6,997 nucleotides of DNA. Origin: Fidelibacterota bacterium UBA1134. Lineage in GTDB: Bacteria; Fidelibacterota; Marinisomatia; Marinisomatales; S15-B10. The notes beneath the pieces were generated by a model. It had not been told where the DNA came from. It saw nothing but the letters and a program-made list of their open reading frames with translations, and ran no database searches. The position numbers and the translations under genes were made by a program. Shown here piece by piece: positions 6,917 to 6,997 of this stretch. The stretch is from assembly GCA_002311975.1 (NCBI GenBank), contig DCAL01000045.1, positions 23,165 to 30,161 on the forward strand, read 5' to 3'. Positions within the stretch are counted from its first letter, which is position 1, and each line of letters starts with the position of its first letter.

Positions 6917-6996
6917 AGTGCGGAAGTCACGATTTCTATGAACCCAGGAATCTGGAGCTGGAAGTGGCGCGAGGCAGGGGCAAGGTTATTTAGTAG
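6913..6996 (-). CDS. Possible C-terminal end of a gene entering from the right edge
   Basis: One minus-strand frame is open from the window edge to a TGA at 6913-6915, ending IPGFIEIVTSAL. Its stop overlaps the GTG of the small downstream ORF (GTGA), a junction common inside operons and seen again at frdB/frdC. The other two minus frames both contain stops near the edge. Only 27 codons are visible, so an open frame by chance is quite possible and no family is recognised. Confidence 0.3.
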   Translation of the reverse strand, partial: LLNNLAPASRHFQLQIPGFIEIVTSAL

Positions 6997-6997
6997 A

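Noticed and set aside
1..6997. CRISPR array, tRNA/rRNA, insertion sequence or attachment sites.
   Set aside because: No regularly spaced repeats, no tRNA-like cloverleaf, no rRNA sequence, no transposase and no terminal inverted repeats were seen, including around the junction near 4904-4928.

Overview
The window is bacterial, with tightly packed genes and short or overlapping junctions. It looks like an environmental or otherwise little-studied lineage. The sequence alone does not fix the phylum. The frd genes resemble the four-subunit, heme-free quinol:fumarate reductase known from E. coli. The gamma-glutamyltransferase and glutamate-cysteine ligase do not resemble the E. coli versions. A marine uncultured group is possible, but that is only a guess.

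Layout. (1) Positions 1-2991, minus strand: an frdABCD operon, with frdA (flavoprotein), frdB (iron-sulfur), frdC (membrane anchor) and the first 31 codons of frdD (second anchor), which runs off the left edge. Junctions are a 2-bp gap, a 4-bp GTGA overlap and a 2-bp gap. The complex should pass electrons from menaquinol to fumarate during anaerobic respiration. (2) 2992-3267: a divergent intergenic region with no gene, carrying a 17-bp inverted repeat and three spaced copies of a short box. (3) 3268-4803, plus strand: a gamma-glutamyltransferase-family Ntn-hydrolase with no signal peptide and an altered substrate-binding region. (4) 4804-5341: a genetic scar. The first ~35 codons of a YbdK-like GCS2 carboxylate-amine ligase (plus strand) run into the truncated 3' side of an opposite-strand PuuD/peptidase C26-type glutamine amidotransferase. 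The latter also carries an in-frame TGA and two frameshifts. (5) 5374-6711, minus strand: an intact GCS2-family glutamate-cysteine ligase (gshA). (6) 6746-6997, minus strand: a small tryptophan- and charge-rich ORF and possibly the tail of another gene, which overlap by GTGA and lie just upstream of gshA.

How the genes fit together. The left half is fumarate respiration. The right half concentrates gamma-glutamyl bond chemistry: one intact ligase, one broken ligase relative, one transferase/hydrolase and one broken amidotransferase/gamma-glutamyl hydrolase. This suggests a former gamma-glutamyl metabolism locus that has been rearranged and is partly decayed in this genome. No wholly new system is demonstrable here. 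The most informative features are the decayed junction at about 4904-4928 and the atypical GGT.
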